Shown: piece after piece, positions 54,058 to 63,965 of the stretch
How positions within the stretch are numbered: position 1 is the stretch's first letter
How the letters are laid out: every line of letters starts with the position of its first letter
Origin: an uncultured Nitrosomonadaceae bacterium
GTDB taxonomy: Bacteria; Pseudomonadota; Gammaproteobacteria; Burkholderiales; Nitrosomonadaceae
Length of the DNA: 64,000 nucleotides
Reading direction: 5' to 3'
Assembly: GCA_943787405.1 (NCBI GenBank)
Contig: CALSMH010000002.1
Span: forward strand, 62,001-126,000
Position numbers and translations under genes: made by a program
The notes under the pieces: generated by a model
What the model was told of the DNA's origin: nothing
Seen by the model: only the letters and a program-made list of their open reading frames with translations
The model's database searches: none

Positions 54058-55257
54058 TCAGTCAGCCAGTGCAGGTAAATATCTTACCATCAGAACACCG
54101 GGAATTAATCTAAGTTTTTCTATTGCCTTCTGTGGAGCAGGACTATCCACATCCACTAAAGTATAAGCCATCTCACCACGGGATTTATTACCCATATTGC
54201 GAATATTAAGCCCTGCATTTGCCATACCAGTAGAAATTTGTCCCAGCATATTCGGCATATTAGAATTAGCCACTGCTATCCTATAGGGAGATTCTCTCTC
54301 TACTGTTAAATTTGGAAAATTGACAGTATTAGTGATATTTCCGTTTTCCAGATAATCAATAGTTTGCTTTACCACCATTATCGAGCAGTTTTGCTCTGCT
54401 TCTAGAGTAGAGGCTCCCAAATGAGGCATTGTAATTACTGCCGGATGATGCTGAAGTTTTTGACTGGGAAAATCGCAAACATAATATTTTATTATCCCAG
54501 ATTCGATTCCTGTTAAAACTGCATCTTCATCAACAATACCATCACGGGAAAAATTAAGCAGGATCATTCCCTTTTTCATATTCCTGACCTGCTTATCATT
54601 AATCAGGTGACGTGTTGCGTCAAGCAAAGGAACATGCAGTGTAACGAAGTTGCTGTGCTGCAGAAGATTCTCAATATTAAGTGATTTTTTTACTTCAGAG
54701 GAAAGATTCCACGCAGCATCTACAGTAATCTCAGGATCGTAACCGGTTACCCGCATACCAAGTCCGATAGCTGCATCTGCAACAAGTCTTCCTATAGCCC
54801 CCAATCCGATAACACCTAAGGTACGTCCTGGTAATTCTACGCCAGAAAATTGTTTTTTTCCTCTTTCTGCAAGTTTGTGAAGTGTGCTGCTACTACCTTT
54901 GAGATTCTCAGCAAAATGTATAGCAGGAATTAAATTTCTTGCTGCTAATAACATGCCGGACAATACAAGTTCCTTCACCGCATTTGCATTTGCACCGGGA
55001 GTATTAAAAACTGGAATTCCACGTACATTCATATCCTGTATTGGAACATTGTTAGTTCCTGCTCCAGCTCTTCCGATTGCCAAGACACTCTCAGGGATAT
55101 CCATTCCAAGCATATTATGTGAGCGCACCAAGATTGCATCTGGTTCAGTAATTTGATTGCCAATGGTATAACGTTTCTCTGAAAAGAGATTCAGGCCCTT
55201 TGCAGAGATCTGATTGAGCGTATGCACTCGGAAAGCTTTATGTGAATGTTCAGGCAT
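54058..55257 (-). CDS. serA: D-3-phosphoglycerate dehydrogenase
   Basis: NAD-dependent oxidation of 3-phosphoglycerate, the first step of serine synthesis. The 399-residue product has the D-2-hydroxyacid dehydrogenase fold: GRAGAGTNNVP, the NAD loop GVIGLGAIGRLVADAA, catalytic Arg in NFSRDGIVDE and catalytic His in PHLGASTLEAE, plus a C-terminal ACT-like domain (NIRNMGNKSRGEMAYTLVDVD). The ATG at 55257 overlaps the serC stop by eight bases; the in-frame TTG at 55269 is less likely. PdxB is the alternative, but the C-terminal ACT region favours SerA. Confidence 0.9.
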   Translation of the reverse strand: MPEHSHKAFRVHTLNQISAKGLNLFSEKRYTIGNQITEPDAILVRSHNMLGMDIPESVLAIGRAGAGTNNVPIQDMNVRGIPVFNTPGANANAVKELVLSGMLLAARNLIPAIHFAENLKGSSSTLHKLAERGKKQFSGVELPGRTLGVIGLGAIGRLVADAAIGLGMRVTGYDPEITVDAAWNLSSEVKKSLNIENLLQHSNFVTLHVPLLDATRHLINDKQVRNMKKGMILLNFSRDGIVDEDAVLTGIESGIIKYYVCDFPSQKLQHHPAVITMPHLGASTLEAEQNCSIMVVKQTIDYLENGNITNTVNFPNLTVERESPYRIAVANSNMPNMLGQISTGMANAGLNIRNMGNKSRGEMAYTLVDVDSPAPQKAIEKLRLIPGVLMVRYLPALAD

Positions 55258-56344
55258 GATTGTTGGCAAACTCTTTCATAAAACTGACTAGGGCAAGAAC
55301 GCCCTCAATTGGCATGGCGTTATATATAGAAGCACGCATTCCACCTATTGCACGGTGCCCTCTTAGCTGTATCAAACCGCAATCCTGGGCCTGTTTTAAG
55401 AACTCAGTATCCAAATCTGTATTCTTTAGCGTAAATGGTACGTTCATACGTGAACGGTCTGATTTTTCAACCGAACAATTATAAAAATCTGTTGTGTCAA
55501 TTAAGTCATATAATAAAGAGGCCTTAGAAATATTTATTTTTTCAATCTCTTTCAGACCTCCTTTTTTATTTAACCATTCAAGTACTAACCCGGTAATGTA
55601 GATAGCATAAGTTGGTGGAGTGTTATACATAGAGGAGTTGTCGGCGTGAATTTTATAATTAAATACACTCGGTGTGTTTTGAACGGTTTCTCCCAATAAA
55701 TCTTCACGCACAATGACAATGGTTAGACCTGCAGGGCCGATGTTTTTTTGAGCTCCGGCATAAATTAATCCGTATTTGGTGACATCCAGCGGCCGTGACA
55801 AAATATTAGAAGACATGTCGGCTACAAGTGGAATATTATTTTTTGAATAGGACAGGTCTGGTGTCCAGTTAAATTCCACACCACCGATAGTTTCGTTAGA
55901 AGTGTAATGTACGTAAGCTGCATTCTGGTCCAGCGCCCACTGGTCCTGTGTTGGAGCATAGGTATAACCGGAGTCCTCTGATGAAGCAGCAATATTTACA
56001 TGACAATATTTTTGCGCTTCTTTGATAGCTTTTTTAGACCATATTCCGGTGTTGATGTAGTCAGCATTCTTTTTCTTTCGCAGCAAATTCATTGGCACCA
56101 TTGAGAACTGGCTGGTAGCGCCGCCGGAGAGAAATAGTACTTTGTAGTTTTCAGGAATACTCGCTAATTCGCGCAGGTCAGCTTCAGTTTTCTGGACAAC
56201 AGAAGTAAATTCTCTACCACGGTGGCTCATTTCCATGATTGACATGCCACTGTCATGCCAGTTCAGGATTTCATTACGTGCTTGTTTGAGTACTTCAGCA
56301 GGTAACACTGCGGGTCCTGCACTGAAGTTAAATATTCTTTCCAC
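55250..56344 (-). CDS. serC: Phosphoserine aminotransferase
   Basis: Transaminates 3-phosphohydroxypyruvate in serine synthesis and the matching intermediate in pyridoxine synthesis. The 364-residue protein has FNFSAGPAVLP at the N-terminus, SHRGREF, and the PLP lysine K200 in YAGAQKNIGPAG. It follows gyrA by 62 bases and is translationally overlapped with serA, so the two serine enzymes are co-expressed. Confidence 0.97.
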   Translation of the reverse strand: MERIFNFSAGPAVLPAEVLKQARNEILNWHDSGMSIMEMSHRGREFTSVVQKTEADLRELASIPENYKVLFLSGGATSQFSMVPMNLLRKKKNADYINTGIWSKKAIKEAQKYCHVNIAASSEDSGYTYAPTQDQWALDQNAAYVHYTSNETIGGVEFNWTPDLSYSKNNIPLVADMSSNILSRPLDVTKYGLIYAGAQKNIGPAGLTIVIVREDLLGETVQNTPSVFNYKIHADNSSMYNTPPTYAIYITGLVLEWLNKKGGLKEIEKINISKASLLYDLIDTTDFYNCSVEKSDRSRMNVPFTLKNTDLDTEFLKQAQDCGLIQLRGHRAIGGMRASIYNAMPIEGVLALVSFMKEFANNHA

Positions 56345-56406
56345 GATCAGAAAGCACTCCGTCTGTTAAATGTATTTTTTAACGCCTACATTTGGCAAGT
56401 TAATTT

Positions 56407-58953
56407 TTAATCTTCATCAGCTCCATCTACTATTTCTAGCCCAACGAGTTTGGTACCTTCATCCAGATTCATGAGTTTGACTCCCTGCGTGGCACGGGCC
56501 ATCTTACGAATTTCTTTAACACGGGTGCGAGTCAGCACCCCTTTGTTGGAGATCAACATGATTTCGTCCAATTGCTTCACGAGTCTTGCGGTGACCACTT
56601 TACCGTTTCGTTCGCTGGTCCGGATCGAGATCATACCTTGGGTACCCCTACGATGGCGTGCATATTCGCTAATCGGAGTGCGTTTACCAAATCCGTTTTC
56701 AGTTGCTGTTAGTACCGACAATTCCTCATCTTCAGCAACTAGCAGGGAGATGACCGTTTGCCCTGCATTTAATTTCATTCCGCGGACACCACGTGCGCTA
56801 CGACCCATTGGGCGGACATCATTCTCATCAAATCGCATAGCTTTGCCACCGTCAGAGAACAACATCACATCATGTTTCCCTTCTGTAATTGCAACGCCAA
56901 TTAGATAGTCTTCATCATCTAAAGATAATGCAATGATGCCACCTACACGCGGACGAGAGAATCTAGATAGTGAGGTTTTCTTCACAGTGCCCATTGAAGT
57001 GGCCATGAAGACAAAACGATCTTCATCAAATTCTTTAACTGGGAGAATAGCATTTATCTTTTCTCCCTCTTCTAGTTTTAATAAATTAACAATTGGTTTT
57101 CCGCGTGACCCACGTCCACCTTGCGGCACGTTATACACTTTAATCCAGTAGACCCGCCCTCGGTTTGAAAAACAAAGTATATAATCATGCGTATTGACGA
57201 TAAACATATTGTCAATGAAGTCTTCTTCCTTCGTTTTAGTCGCCTGTTTACCTCGCCCACCGCGTTTTTGAGCCCGATAATCCTGCAGTGGTTGTGATTT
57301 AATATAGCCAGTATGGGAAAGCGTTACGACCACATCTTCTGGCGTTATGAGATCTTCCATACTTAAATCTTGGGTGTCGATCACAATCTCACTACGACGT
57401 TTATCCCCGAACTGTTTTTTAATTGCAGCTAATTCTTCAGCAATAATTTTTGTGATTAGCTCGGCCTTAGCAAGGATATTCAGGAGATTAGCAATTTTTT
57501 CCATTATATCTTTGTACTCAGAGACTATTTTATCTTGCTCCAGCCCAGTGAGGCGTTGTAAGCGCAGTTCTAGAATTGCCTGGGCCTGTGAACTAGATAA
57601 ACGATAACCTTTTCCAGATAAGCCAAATTCTGGGGCCAGCCCATCCGGACGAAATTCTTCAGCTTTAACGGAACTACGGGCGAGCATCTCCTTCACCAAT
57701 TTGGACCGCCAAATTCTTGTCATTAACTCTTTCTTAGCAACTGCTGGGGTAGGAGATTTTTTGATTAATACGATGACCTCATCAACGTTGGACAGTGCAA
57801 CAGCTAATCCTTCTAGTAGGTGGCCACGCTCACGTGCTTTTTTCAGTTCAAACTTGGTACGCCGTGTTACTACTTCACGACGGTGACTCAAAAATGCTTC
57901 TAGCATCTGCTTGAGATTAAGCACTAACGGGCGCCCATTTAGCAGGGCAACCATATTCATACCAAAGGTATCCTGTAGCTGTGTTTCCTTATACAGATTA
58001 TTTAGTATTATTTCAGCAACCTCGCCGCGTTTTAGTTCAATTACTATACGCATGCCGGATTTATCTGATTCATCCCGCAAATCAGAGATTCCTTCAATCT
58101 TTTTGTCACGAACCAGTTCGCTAATACGGATTAGGAGGTTTGCTTTATTTACTTGGTAGGGAAGCTCATCAACAATTATGCTTTGGCGGTTACCCTTTTC
58201 TAGATCTTCAAAATGTGTGCGTGCACGCATTACCACACGCCCACGCCCAGTCTGATAGCCGGCCTTGACTCCTACAACCCCATAAATAATGCCAGCAGTC
58301 GGAAAGTCCGGCGCCGGTATGTGTTCAATAAGTTCATCTATACTGAGGTCTGGGTTTTTAAGTAATGCCAGACAGGCTGCCACTACCTCGCCCAGATTGT
58401 GCGGAGGAATATTTGTTGCCATGCCAACTGCAATGCCGGAAGAACCGTTAATCAGTAGGTTAGGAATTCTTGCTGGAAAGACTACTGGTTCTTTTTCAGA
58501 ACCATCATAATTTGGAACAAAATCTACCGTTTCTTTTTCAATATCCGCCAGTAATTCATGGGCAATTCGCGACATACGTATTTCTGTGTAACGCATTGCC
58601 GCAGCATTATCACCATCAATAGAGCCAAAGTTGCCCTGGCCTTGTACTAAGGTATAACGTAAGGAGAAATCCTGCGCCATACGAACTATAGTGTCATAAG
58701 CTGCCGTATCACCATGAGGATGATATTTACCAATAATGTCACCGACAATACGTGCAGATTTTTTGTAGGGGCGATTCCAGTCATTCGAGAGCTCGTGCAT
58801 CGCGAGCAGGGCACGTCGGTGAACTGGCTTTAAGCCGTCACGTGCATCCGGTAGCGCACGCCCTACAATAACGCTCATAGCATAATCTAGATAGGAGAGA
58901 CGCATCTCCTCTTCAAGGCTGACGGGGATGGTTTCTTTTGCGAATTGATCCAT
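56407..58953 (-). CDS. gyrA: DNA gyrase subunit A
   Basis: Breakage-reunion subunit of gyrase, which introduces negative supercoils. The 848-residue protein has the catalytic tyrosine Y122 in [12 protein letters not shown] and the quinolone-resistance-determining segment [19 protein letters not shown] with Thr at 83 and Asp at 87, a combination seen in wild-type susceptible enzymes. The GyrA box is QKRGGRGKQ, and beta-pinwheel repeats fill the C-terminal half. It is the first gene of the gyrA-serC-serA-pheA-hisC-tyrA series. Confidence 0.97.
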   Translation of the reverse strand: MDQFAKETIPVSLEEEMRLSYLDYAMSVIVGRALPDARDGLKPVHRRALLAMHELSNDWNRPYKKSARIVGDIIGKYHPHGDTAAYDTIVRMAQDFSLRYTLVQGQGNFGSIDGDNAAAMRYTEIRMSRIAHELLADIEKETVDFVPNYDGSEKEPVVFPARIPNLLINGSSGIAVGMATNIPPHNLGEVVAACLALLKNPDLSIDELIEHIPAPDFPTAGIIYGVVGVKAGYQTGRGRVVMRARTHFEDLEKGNRQSIIVDELPYQVNKANLLIRISELVRDKKIEGISDLRDESDKSGMRIVIELKRGEVAEIILNNLYKETQLQDTFGMNMVALLNGRPLVLNLKQMLEAFLSHRREVVTRRTKFELKKARERGHLLEGLAVALSNVDEVIVLIKKSPTPAVAKKELMTRIWRSKLVKEMLARSSVKAEEFRPDGLAPEFGLSGKGYRLSSSQAQAILELRLQRLTGLEQDKIVSEYKDIMEKIANLLNILAKAELITKIIAEELAAIKKQFGDKRRSEIVIDTQDLSMEDLITPEDVVVTLSHTGYIKSQPLQDYRAQKRGGRGKQATKTKEEDFIDNMFIVNTHDYILCFSNRGRVYWIKVYNVPQGGRGSRGKPIVNLLKLEEGEKINAILPVKEFDEDRFVFMATSMGTVKKTSLSRFSRPRVGGIIALSLDDEDYLIGVAITEGKHDVMLFSDGGKAMRFDENDVRPMGRSARGVRGMKLNAGQTVISLLVAEDEELSVLTATENGFGKRTPISEYARHRRGTQGMISIRTSERNGKVVTARLVKQLDEIMLISNKGVLTRTRVKEIRKMARATQGVKLMNLDEGTKLVGLEIVDGADED

Positions 58954-59000
58954 TATTGTATTTCTCTATTAGAAACAGTAAGTAAGGATATTAATAGTAC

Positions 59001-59026
59001 GCTAGATAAGGCTGCTAGATAAGGCT
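59001..59026 (+). repeat. Two-copy 13-base tandem repeat upstream of gyrA
   Basis: GCTAGATAAGGCT occurs twice without a gap in the 291-base intergenic region between divergent gyrA and the TRZ/ATZ hydrolase gene. It may be a recent slippage duplication; I see no further copies. Confidence 0.6.
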
Positions 59027-59244
59027 ATATAAGACACTGTAATTCTACCATATTAAGCCTGTTTAAGTCACCTGAATAATCTATAAGCTAGAGCTTAAAA
59101 AAAGCAGCTAATTTGTTATAAATTAGGAAATAAAATGCCATAAACAATACAAAATTAAGTTGTGTAATAATGTGATGTGAAAAGCACTGATTCTTGCCTC
59201 TGGTTGTTACAGGAAAACTCGGCTCTAAATTTAATATATAAAGA

Positions 59245-60576
59245 ATGGACAGCACCCAAATTGATACGATAATCGAGGCCCGCTGGATAATTCCAGCAGA
59301 GCCTTATGGCTTAGTGCTTGAAAATCATGCTATTGCTATTGACAAGGGTGTGATTCAGGCAGTCTTGCCAGCTTCTGAGATCAGTCGGCAGTTTTCTCCT
59401 GTAGAACATGTTGTTTTGCCTCAGCACGTTCTTATTCCGGGGTTAATCAACCTTCATACCCATGCAGCTATGGCACTGGTTCGTGGGCTAGCTGATGACC
59501 TGCCATTGATGGAATGGCTGAATGATCATATCTGGCCGGCAGAGATTAAGCATGTGAACGAAGATTTTGTATTGGATGGAACTAATCTTGCCTGTATTGA
59601 AATGTTGAAAGGGGGCACTACCTGTTTTAATGATATGTATTTTTTCCCGAAAGAATCTGCAAAGGCTGTGTTAGCTTCAGGGATGAGGGGGGCAATTGGT
59701 ATGCTTACAATTGATTTCCCAACAGCTTATGCAAATGATTCGGAAGATTATTTGGCTAGAGGGTTGGCGATGAGGGATGAATACCGTCATTATCCTCTAT
59801 TATCTTTTTGTTTCGCACCGCATGCACCCTATACGGTAAGTGATAAGACGCTTATTAGTATTCTGACTTATGCGGAGCAGCTTGATTTACCCGTTCATAT
59901 GCGTCTGCATGAGACTGAAGCGGAAATTAAGCATAGTTTAGAAAATTTCGGCATACGCCCCCTCGCACGATTGCATCAATTGGGACTGTTATCTCCTGGC
60001 CTCATTGGAGTTAACATGATCCACCTTGCTGAGGAAGAGATTGAATTGATAGGAAGTCAGGGTTGTAGTGTTGCACACTGTCCGTCATCCAATCTGAAGC
60101 TTGCTAACGGATATTCACCGGTTTCTGCCCTTCTGAGGCAGGGTATTAATGTAGGGCTGGGAACTGACGGCGCCGCCAGTAACAACCGGCTGGATATGTT
60201 TGGGGAAATGCGGCTTACAGCTTTGCTTGCTAAAGGGCAAAGTAATAGGGCAGATGAGCTGCCAGCATATCAGGCCTTACAAATGGCCACGCTTAATGGC
60301 GCAAAGGCTCTGGGACTAGGTGATCGTATTGGTTCGTTGGTGAAAGGTAAGATGGCGGATATTACTGCGGTTGATTTCTCAGCACCGGAACTTTCTCCCT
60401 GTTATGATCCAGTTTCTCATCTTGTTTATTCGGCTGGACGTGAGCACGTGAGTAATGTCTGGGTAGATGGTAAAATACTTGTAAAGGAAGGAAAGCTAAC
60501 AACTTTGAATGAGCAAGAAATTTCAGCAAAAGCTCTTTTCTGGGAAAATAGAATTAAAATTAAGAAAAATGGATAA
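59245..60576 (+). CDS. TRZ/ATZ family hydrolase, MTA/SAH deaminase-like
   Basis: Amidohydrolase-superfamily enzyme, probably deaminating 5'-methylthioadenosine or S-adenosylhomocysteine. The 443-residue protein has the metal-binding HxH in LHTHAAMAL (H71, H73), [18 protein letters not shown] and [11 protein letters not shown] with the catalytic aspartate. Its last eight bases overlap ubiG, the usual betaproteobacterial pairing. The substrate is from family knowledge only; related enzymes deaminate guanine or chlorotriazines. Confidence 0.87.
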   Translation: MDSTQIDTIIEARWIIPAEPYGLVLENHAIAIDKGVIQAVLPASEISRQFSPVEHVVLPQHVLIPGLINLHTHAAMALVRGLADDLPLMEWLNDHIWPAEIKHVNEDFVLDGTNLACIEMLKGGTTCFNDMYFFPKESAKAVLASGMRGAIGMLTIDFPTAYANDSEDYLARGLAMRDEYRHYPLLSFCFAPHAPYTVSDKTLISILTYAEQLDLPVHMRLHETEAEIKHSLENFGIRPLARLHQLGLLSPGLIGVNMIHLAEEEIELIGSQGCSVAHCPSSNLKLANGYSPVSALLRQGINVGLGTDGAASNNRLDMFGEMRLTALLAKGQSNRADELPAYQALQMATLNGAKALGLGDRIGSLVKGKMADITAVDFSAPELSPCYDPVSHLVYSAGREHVSNVWVDGKILVKEGKLTTLNEQEISAKALFWENRIKIKKNG

Positions 60577-61282
60577 CAATATAGAAAATAAAGTAAATGC
60601 AGATCCAGCTGAGCTGGAAAAATTTAACCAGCTCGCACATAATTGGTGGGACCCTAATAGTGAATTTAAGCCCTTGCATGAAATTAACCCGCTGAGGCTA
60701 AATTACATTGATGAGCTATCAGGACTCTCTGGTAAGGAGGTGCTTGATGTCGGTTGTGGTGGAGGAATCCTGTCAGAGAGTATGGCGGAGCGCGGAGCCA
60801 ATGTGACAGGAATTGACCTGGGGGATAAGCCGCTTAAAATTGCTAAATTGCATTTATTAGAGTCTGGTAACAAAGTGGACTATCGTCAAGTTGCGGTAGA
60901 AGACCTGGCAAAAGAACAACCCCATCATTATGACGTTGTGACCTGTATGGAAATGTTGGAGCATGTACCAAACCCAGAAAGTATTGTGCATTCTTGCGCC
61001 AAACTGACTAAACCTGGGGGGTGGACTTTTTTTTCAACGTTAAATCGTAATCCGAAGTCCTACCTGTTGGCAGTAGTTGGTGCAGAATATGTATTAAACC
61101 TGTTGCCACGGGGTACGCATGATTACATAAAATTCATTAAGCCATCTGAGCTAGCGCGTATGGCCCGTAGGACTGGGTTGGAAATGGAAGGAATTACGGG
61201 CATGACCTACAACCCTTTCACGAAAGTGTACTCATTAGGTAAGGATTCGAGTGTGAATTATATTATGGTGTATCGCGCCTAA
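60569..61282 (+). CDS. ubiG: Ubiquinone biosynthesis O-methyltransferase
   Basis: SAM-dependent enzyme performing both O-methylations of ubiquinone synthesis. The product (236 residues from the ATG at 60569) has [23 protein letters not shown] motif [21 protein letters not shown], and the C-terminal [14 protein letters not shown] signature. An upstream in-frame start at 60509 lies within the preceding gene and adds an unconserved basic leader. The overlap with that gene suggests coupling. Confidence 0.96.
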   Translation: MDNNIENKVNADPAELEKFNQLAHNWWDPNSEFKPLHEINPLRLNYIDELSGLSGKEVLDVGCGGGILSESMAERGANVTGIDLGDKPLKIAKLHLLESGNKVDYRQVAVEDLAKEQPHHYDVVTCMEMLEHVPNPESIVHSCAKLTKPGGWTFFSTLNRNPKSYLLAVVGAEYVLNLLPRGTHDYIKFIKPSELARMARRTGLEMEGITGMTYNPFTKVYSLGKDSSVNYIMVYRA

Positions 61283-61363
61283 TATCTACGGGGATATAGC
61301 AACTCTGTTTCTTAAGTACAAAAATTAATTTTTCCTGTTTAATTCCTAGCTGGTCATCTTTTT

Positions 61364-62014
61364 ATGATAAAAGCGGTTCTCTTTGATTTTGACGGTACGC
61401 TTGCTGATACCGCACCTGATCTAGGTCATGCACTTAATCGGCAGCGTATGAACCGTGGTATGTCGAGTCTTCCGATTGATCTGATTCGGACTGAGGCTTC
61501 TTCCGGTGCCCGTGGATTGCTAGGGCTGGGATTTAAGATTAAGCCAGGTGATCCTGACTATGAAGGAATGTGTAATGAATTCTTGAATTTTTACGAAGAG
61601 CGCCTGTGCCAGGATACTATATTATTTCCAGGGGTTAATGAGCTGTTGGATGAGATAGAGTCGCGCAATTTGCTCTGGGGTATTGTTACTAATAAGGCTA
61701 GAAGGTTTATAGATCCGCTTTTAGATCAGCTTGGGTTAACTACCCGCACCAACTGTGTGATTTGTGGGGGAGATACGGCTAATTTTAAGCCACATCCCGA
61801 GCCACTCTTAGCGGCAATTAATATATTAAATGTTGCTCCGTCCGAGTGTATCTACTTAGGCGATGACATCAGGGATGTGGAAGCAAGTCTGGCAGCGGGT
61901 ATCGAGCCGATTGTTGCTATGTATGGTTACCTTGGAAGTTGTGGAGTAGCCCCGGAATCGTGGGGTGCGGAACATTTGATTGAACATCCTCAGGATTTAT
62001 TCAGATATCTTTAA
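61364..62014 (+). CDS. gph: Phosphoglycolate phosphatase, HAD family
   Basis: Dephosphorylates 2-phosphoglycolate from DNA repair or oxygenase side reactions. The 216-residue protein has HAD motif I FDFDGTLADT with D8 and D10, the motif II/III segments IVTNKARRF and KPHPEPLL, and motif IV YLGDDIRDVEA. Its place after ubiG matches other betaproteobacteria; related HAD phosphatases are hard to tell apart, but this context favours Gph. Confidence 0.91.
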   Translation: MIKAVLFDFDGTLADTAPDLGHALNRQRMNRGMSSLPIDLIRTEASSGARGLLGLGFKIKPGDPDYEGMCNEFLNFYEERLCQDTILFPGVNELLDEIESRNLLWGIVTNKARRFIDPLLDQLGLTTRTNCVICGGDTANFKPHPEPLLAAINILNVAPSECIYLGDDIRDVEASLAAGIEPIVAMYGYLGSCGVAPESWGAEHLIEHPQDLFRYL

Positions 62015-62090
62015 AATCTGTTAGAATCATCGAGTTGGCGGTTGAACTATCATGAAGGAGAGGAATCAAATAACCGTAAACATAGAATCC

Positions 62091-62452
62091 GGGGGCGACC
62101 TGGCTTCGACGTGGGTTTCAAAGCAACGCAGGGCATACCGAGGACCAGCTACCTCGTAAATACATCTGGAAAAAGCAATAATTGCAAACGAAGATAGTTA
62201 CGCTCTAGCCGCTTAATCCGGTTAGACTCCGCACCGATGGGCCTCAACGTCGGGTCTGGCAACAGACAGTGGAGCCATTAGCGAGGATCGCACTTTGTAG
62301 GGTCACTTTGCATAGTGCTAAATAATAGGTGACTCGCCTGACTTCAGTTCGCCTGTTGACGGTTTTCAGGTCAAATTAAGAGCATGGCTAAGTATGTAGA
62401 TCTGATTGTAGAGGATTTGCGGACGCGGGTTCGATTCCCGCCGCCTCCACCA
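62091..62452 (+). ncRNA. ssrA: Transfer-messenger RNA
   Basis: One-piece tmRNA that rescues stalled ribosomes with SmpB. The 5' GGGGGCGA pairs with 3' CGCCTCC before an encoded CCA (62450-62452), and the T arm is GCGGGTTCGATTCCCGC. The tag reading frame at 62184-62216 starts at the GCA resume codon and encodes ANEDSYALAA then TAA. Length is about 362 bases. Pseudoknots were not folded by hand. Confidence 0.97.
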
Positions 62453-62456
62453 TTTT

Positions 62457-62474
62457 AGTGTTTTACCAAACACT
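62457..62474. repeat. Perfect 7-bp hairpin just after ssrA
   Basis: AGTGTTT-TACC-AAACACT begins five bases after the tmRNA CCA. It lacks a U tract and could serve as a 3'-processing barrier; function unknown. Confidence 0.5.
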
Positions 62475-62481
62475 ATAAAGT

Positions 62482-62521
62482 ACAAAAAGCCCTTATAAAT
62501 AAACGCATAGGGGCTTTTTGT
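62482..62521. terminator. Strong terminator after ssrA
   Basis: A 15-bp stem with one G-U (62482-62496 with 62507-62521) and a 10-base loop has a GCCC/GGGC core flanked by A5 and T5, so it can end transcription from either side. It is the likely tmRNA terminator. Confidence 0.85.
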
Positions 62522-62784
62522 TGTCTGATGCAATCCTACCCAGTCTATTTCCCTATTGTTCCCAGTGTGGGAGACAGTTATATATTTATCTCAAAGGGAA
62601 AATGATACCGCACCTCGGAAGGTTAATAAAAAGCCTATTAAACGGTATGAGCGTGTTTTTAAAGTGCTAAATCATGGCTGCTGCTAGGGTTTTGGCAGAT
62701 ATCTATTAGCTAAAGTAAACTTTCAACTAAAACGTGTTTTGTTAATGAAGGATATCAGTATTGCTAGGATAGAAAAGTTTAAAT

Positions 62785-63531
62785 ATGGACTTATTTAATG
62801 CAAACGATAATACTAATCTACCATTTGTCTTGCCAGACAAGCCGGGATACAGTTTTAAATTTGATGAAGCTCTAAATGGTTTTTTTATTACAATTCCAAA
62901 TGGAGAATTATTTTATTCAGAGAATTTTTTTGATAAGAAAATTAGTGACAGAAGTATTGAATATTTTTTAGAGAACGATTCGAATGATTGGAAGACTGCT
63001 AATTGGAGAGAATTGGACAAAGAGCAATTGTCACAAGTAAAATTTAAAAATATAGATTGGAATCACGACAAACTAAATATTTATGGAAAAGAAGTTTTTT
63101 TACCACGTTATACAGCTTGGTATGGAGACAATGACAAACCCTACACCTATTCAGGTTTAACATTACAGCCTAACGCTTGGAACAAAGGACTGTTGTTCAT
63201 CAAAGACAAAGTTGACAAAGTTGCGAAGGTCCAATTTAACAGTGTTTTGATGAATTGGTACAGAGATGGAGAGGATCATATGGGTTGGCATAAAGACGAT
63301 GAGAGAGAATTAGGAAAAAATCCAATTATTGGTTCTGTGAATTTCGGTGCTACAAGACGCTTTAAATTAAGACGGGTTGACAACCATAAAGAGAAGCTTG
63401 AGCTTCCTTTAAAAAATGGATCTTTTTTACTTATGCGTGGACAAATACAACATTTTTGGCAACACGGAGTACCGAAAGAATTAAAAATTAAAGAACTGAG
63501 GTTTAATTTAACATTTAGAATAATCAACTAA
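62785..63531 (+). CDS. AlkB-type 2-oxoglutarate/Fe(II) dioxygenase
   Basis: Oxidative demethylase, probably repairing 1-methyladenine and 3-methylcytosine. The 248-residue protein has the Fe(II) ligands HxD at H169/D171 (GWHKDDE) and H227 (FWQHGVPK), the 2-oxoglutarate arginines in RFNLTFR (R239, R245), and PRYTAWYGD-YTYSG, as in the ALKBH2/ALKBH3 group. The gene is notably A-rich with many AAA/AAT codons compared with its neighbours, sits alone beyond ssrA, and is followed directly by a gene remnant; horizontal acquisition is inferred. No strong ribosome binding site is seen. Confidence 0.85.
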   Translation: MDLFNANDNTNLPFVLPDKPGYSFKFDEALNGFFITIPNGELFYSENFFDKKISDRSIEYFLENDSNDWKTANWRELDKEQLSQVKFKNIDWNHDKLNIYGKEVFLPRYTAWYGDNDKPYTYSGLTLQPNAWNKGLLFIKDKVDKVAKVQFNSVLMNWYRDGEDHMGWHKDDERELGKNPIIGSVNFGATRRFKLRRVDNHKEKLELPLKNGSFLLMRGQIQHFWQHGVPKELKIKELRFNLTFRIIN

Positions 63532-63556
63532 TTTAAAATCCGTCTCTCCAATTTAG

Positions 63557-63805
63557 CCTATTCATTGCCATCCTGTTCCAACGCTAGCTTATATTGAAAA
63601 AGGTCATCTCGAAGTCGAGACTAATAAAGGCAAGAAGGTGACTTTCCAAGAAGGGGATTCATTTGTTGAAGTGCTTAAAACGATACATCGAGGCATAGCA
63701 ATCGATGGGCCTGTTGAAATTGCTGTGTTCTACGCGGGCGTTACTTCTACACCCAATATGGTTCTAGCTGGTAGTGATGAGGCTTCAAAATATTGTAATA
63801 AGTAA
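63557..63805 (+). pseudogene. 5'-truncated cupin-domain gene remnant
   Basis: An open frame bounded by TAG at 63554 and TAA at 63803 encodes about 82 residues beginning PIHCHPVPTLAYIEKGHLEV and including FQEGDSFVEV and VEIAVFYAGV, the metal-site strand and second half of a small cupin. The N-terminal half and any start codon are missing, and the frame opens only 25 bases after the AlkB-type gene. It looks like the 3' part of a gene cut when the upstream segment arrived. Confidence 0.6.
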
Positions 63806-63965
63806 GACTGGCTTAGGTCTCACTTTTAATGAGTAGTCAGGCAGCTCGATAATCCCTCTAACCAGAATCCTGATCTGTAAAACCACACAAAAACACCAGT
63901 TGTGCGGTAGCGAAAAGTAGTAAACGATAACGATTCACCTACGCCACAAAGGTTTGATAACAATA

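Larger units (their letters stand above)
62453..62784. other. Gene-free stretch after ssrA
   Basis: About 330 bases holding an AGTGTTT-TACC-AAACACT hairpin (62457-62474), a strong terminator and then AT-rich sequence with no recognisable gene. The 22-codon ORF from 62602 has no supported identity. This is the left edge of a patch whose content differs from the housekeeping genes before it. Confidence 0.6.

Noticed and set aside
62602-62670. A 22-codon ORF with AAAGGGAAA upstream between ssrA and the AlkB-type gene
   Set aside because: Too short and without recognisable features to call a gene.
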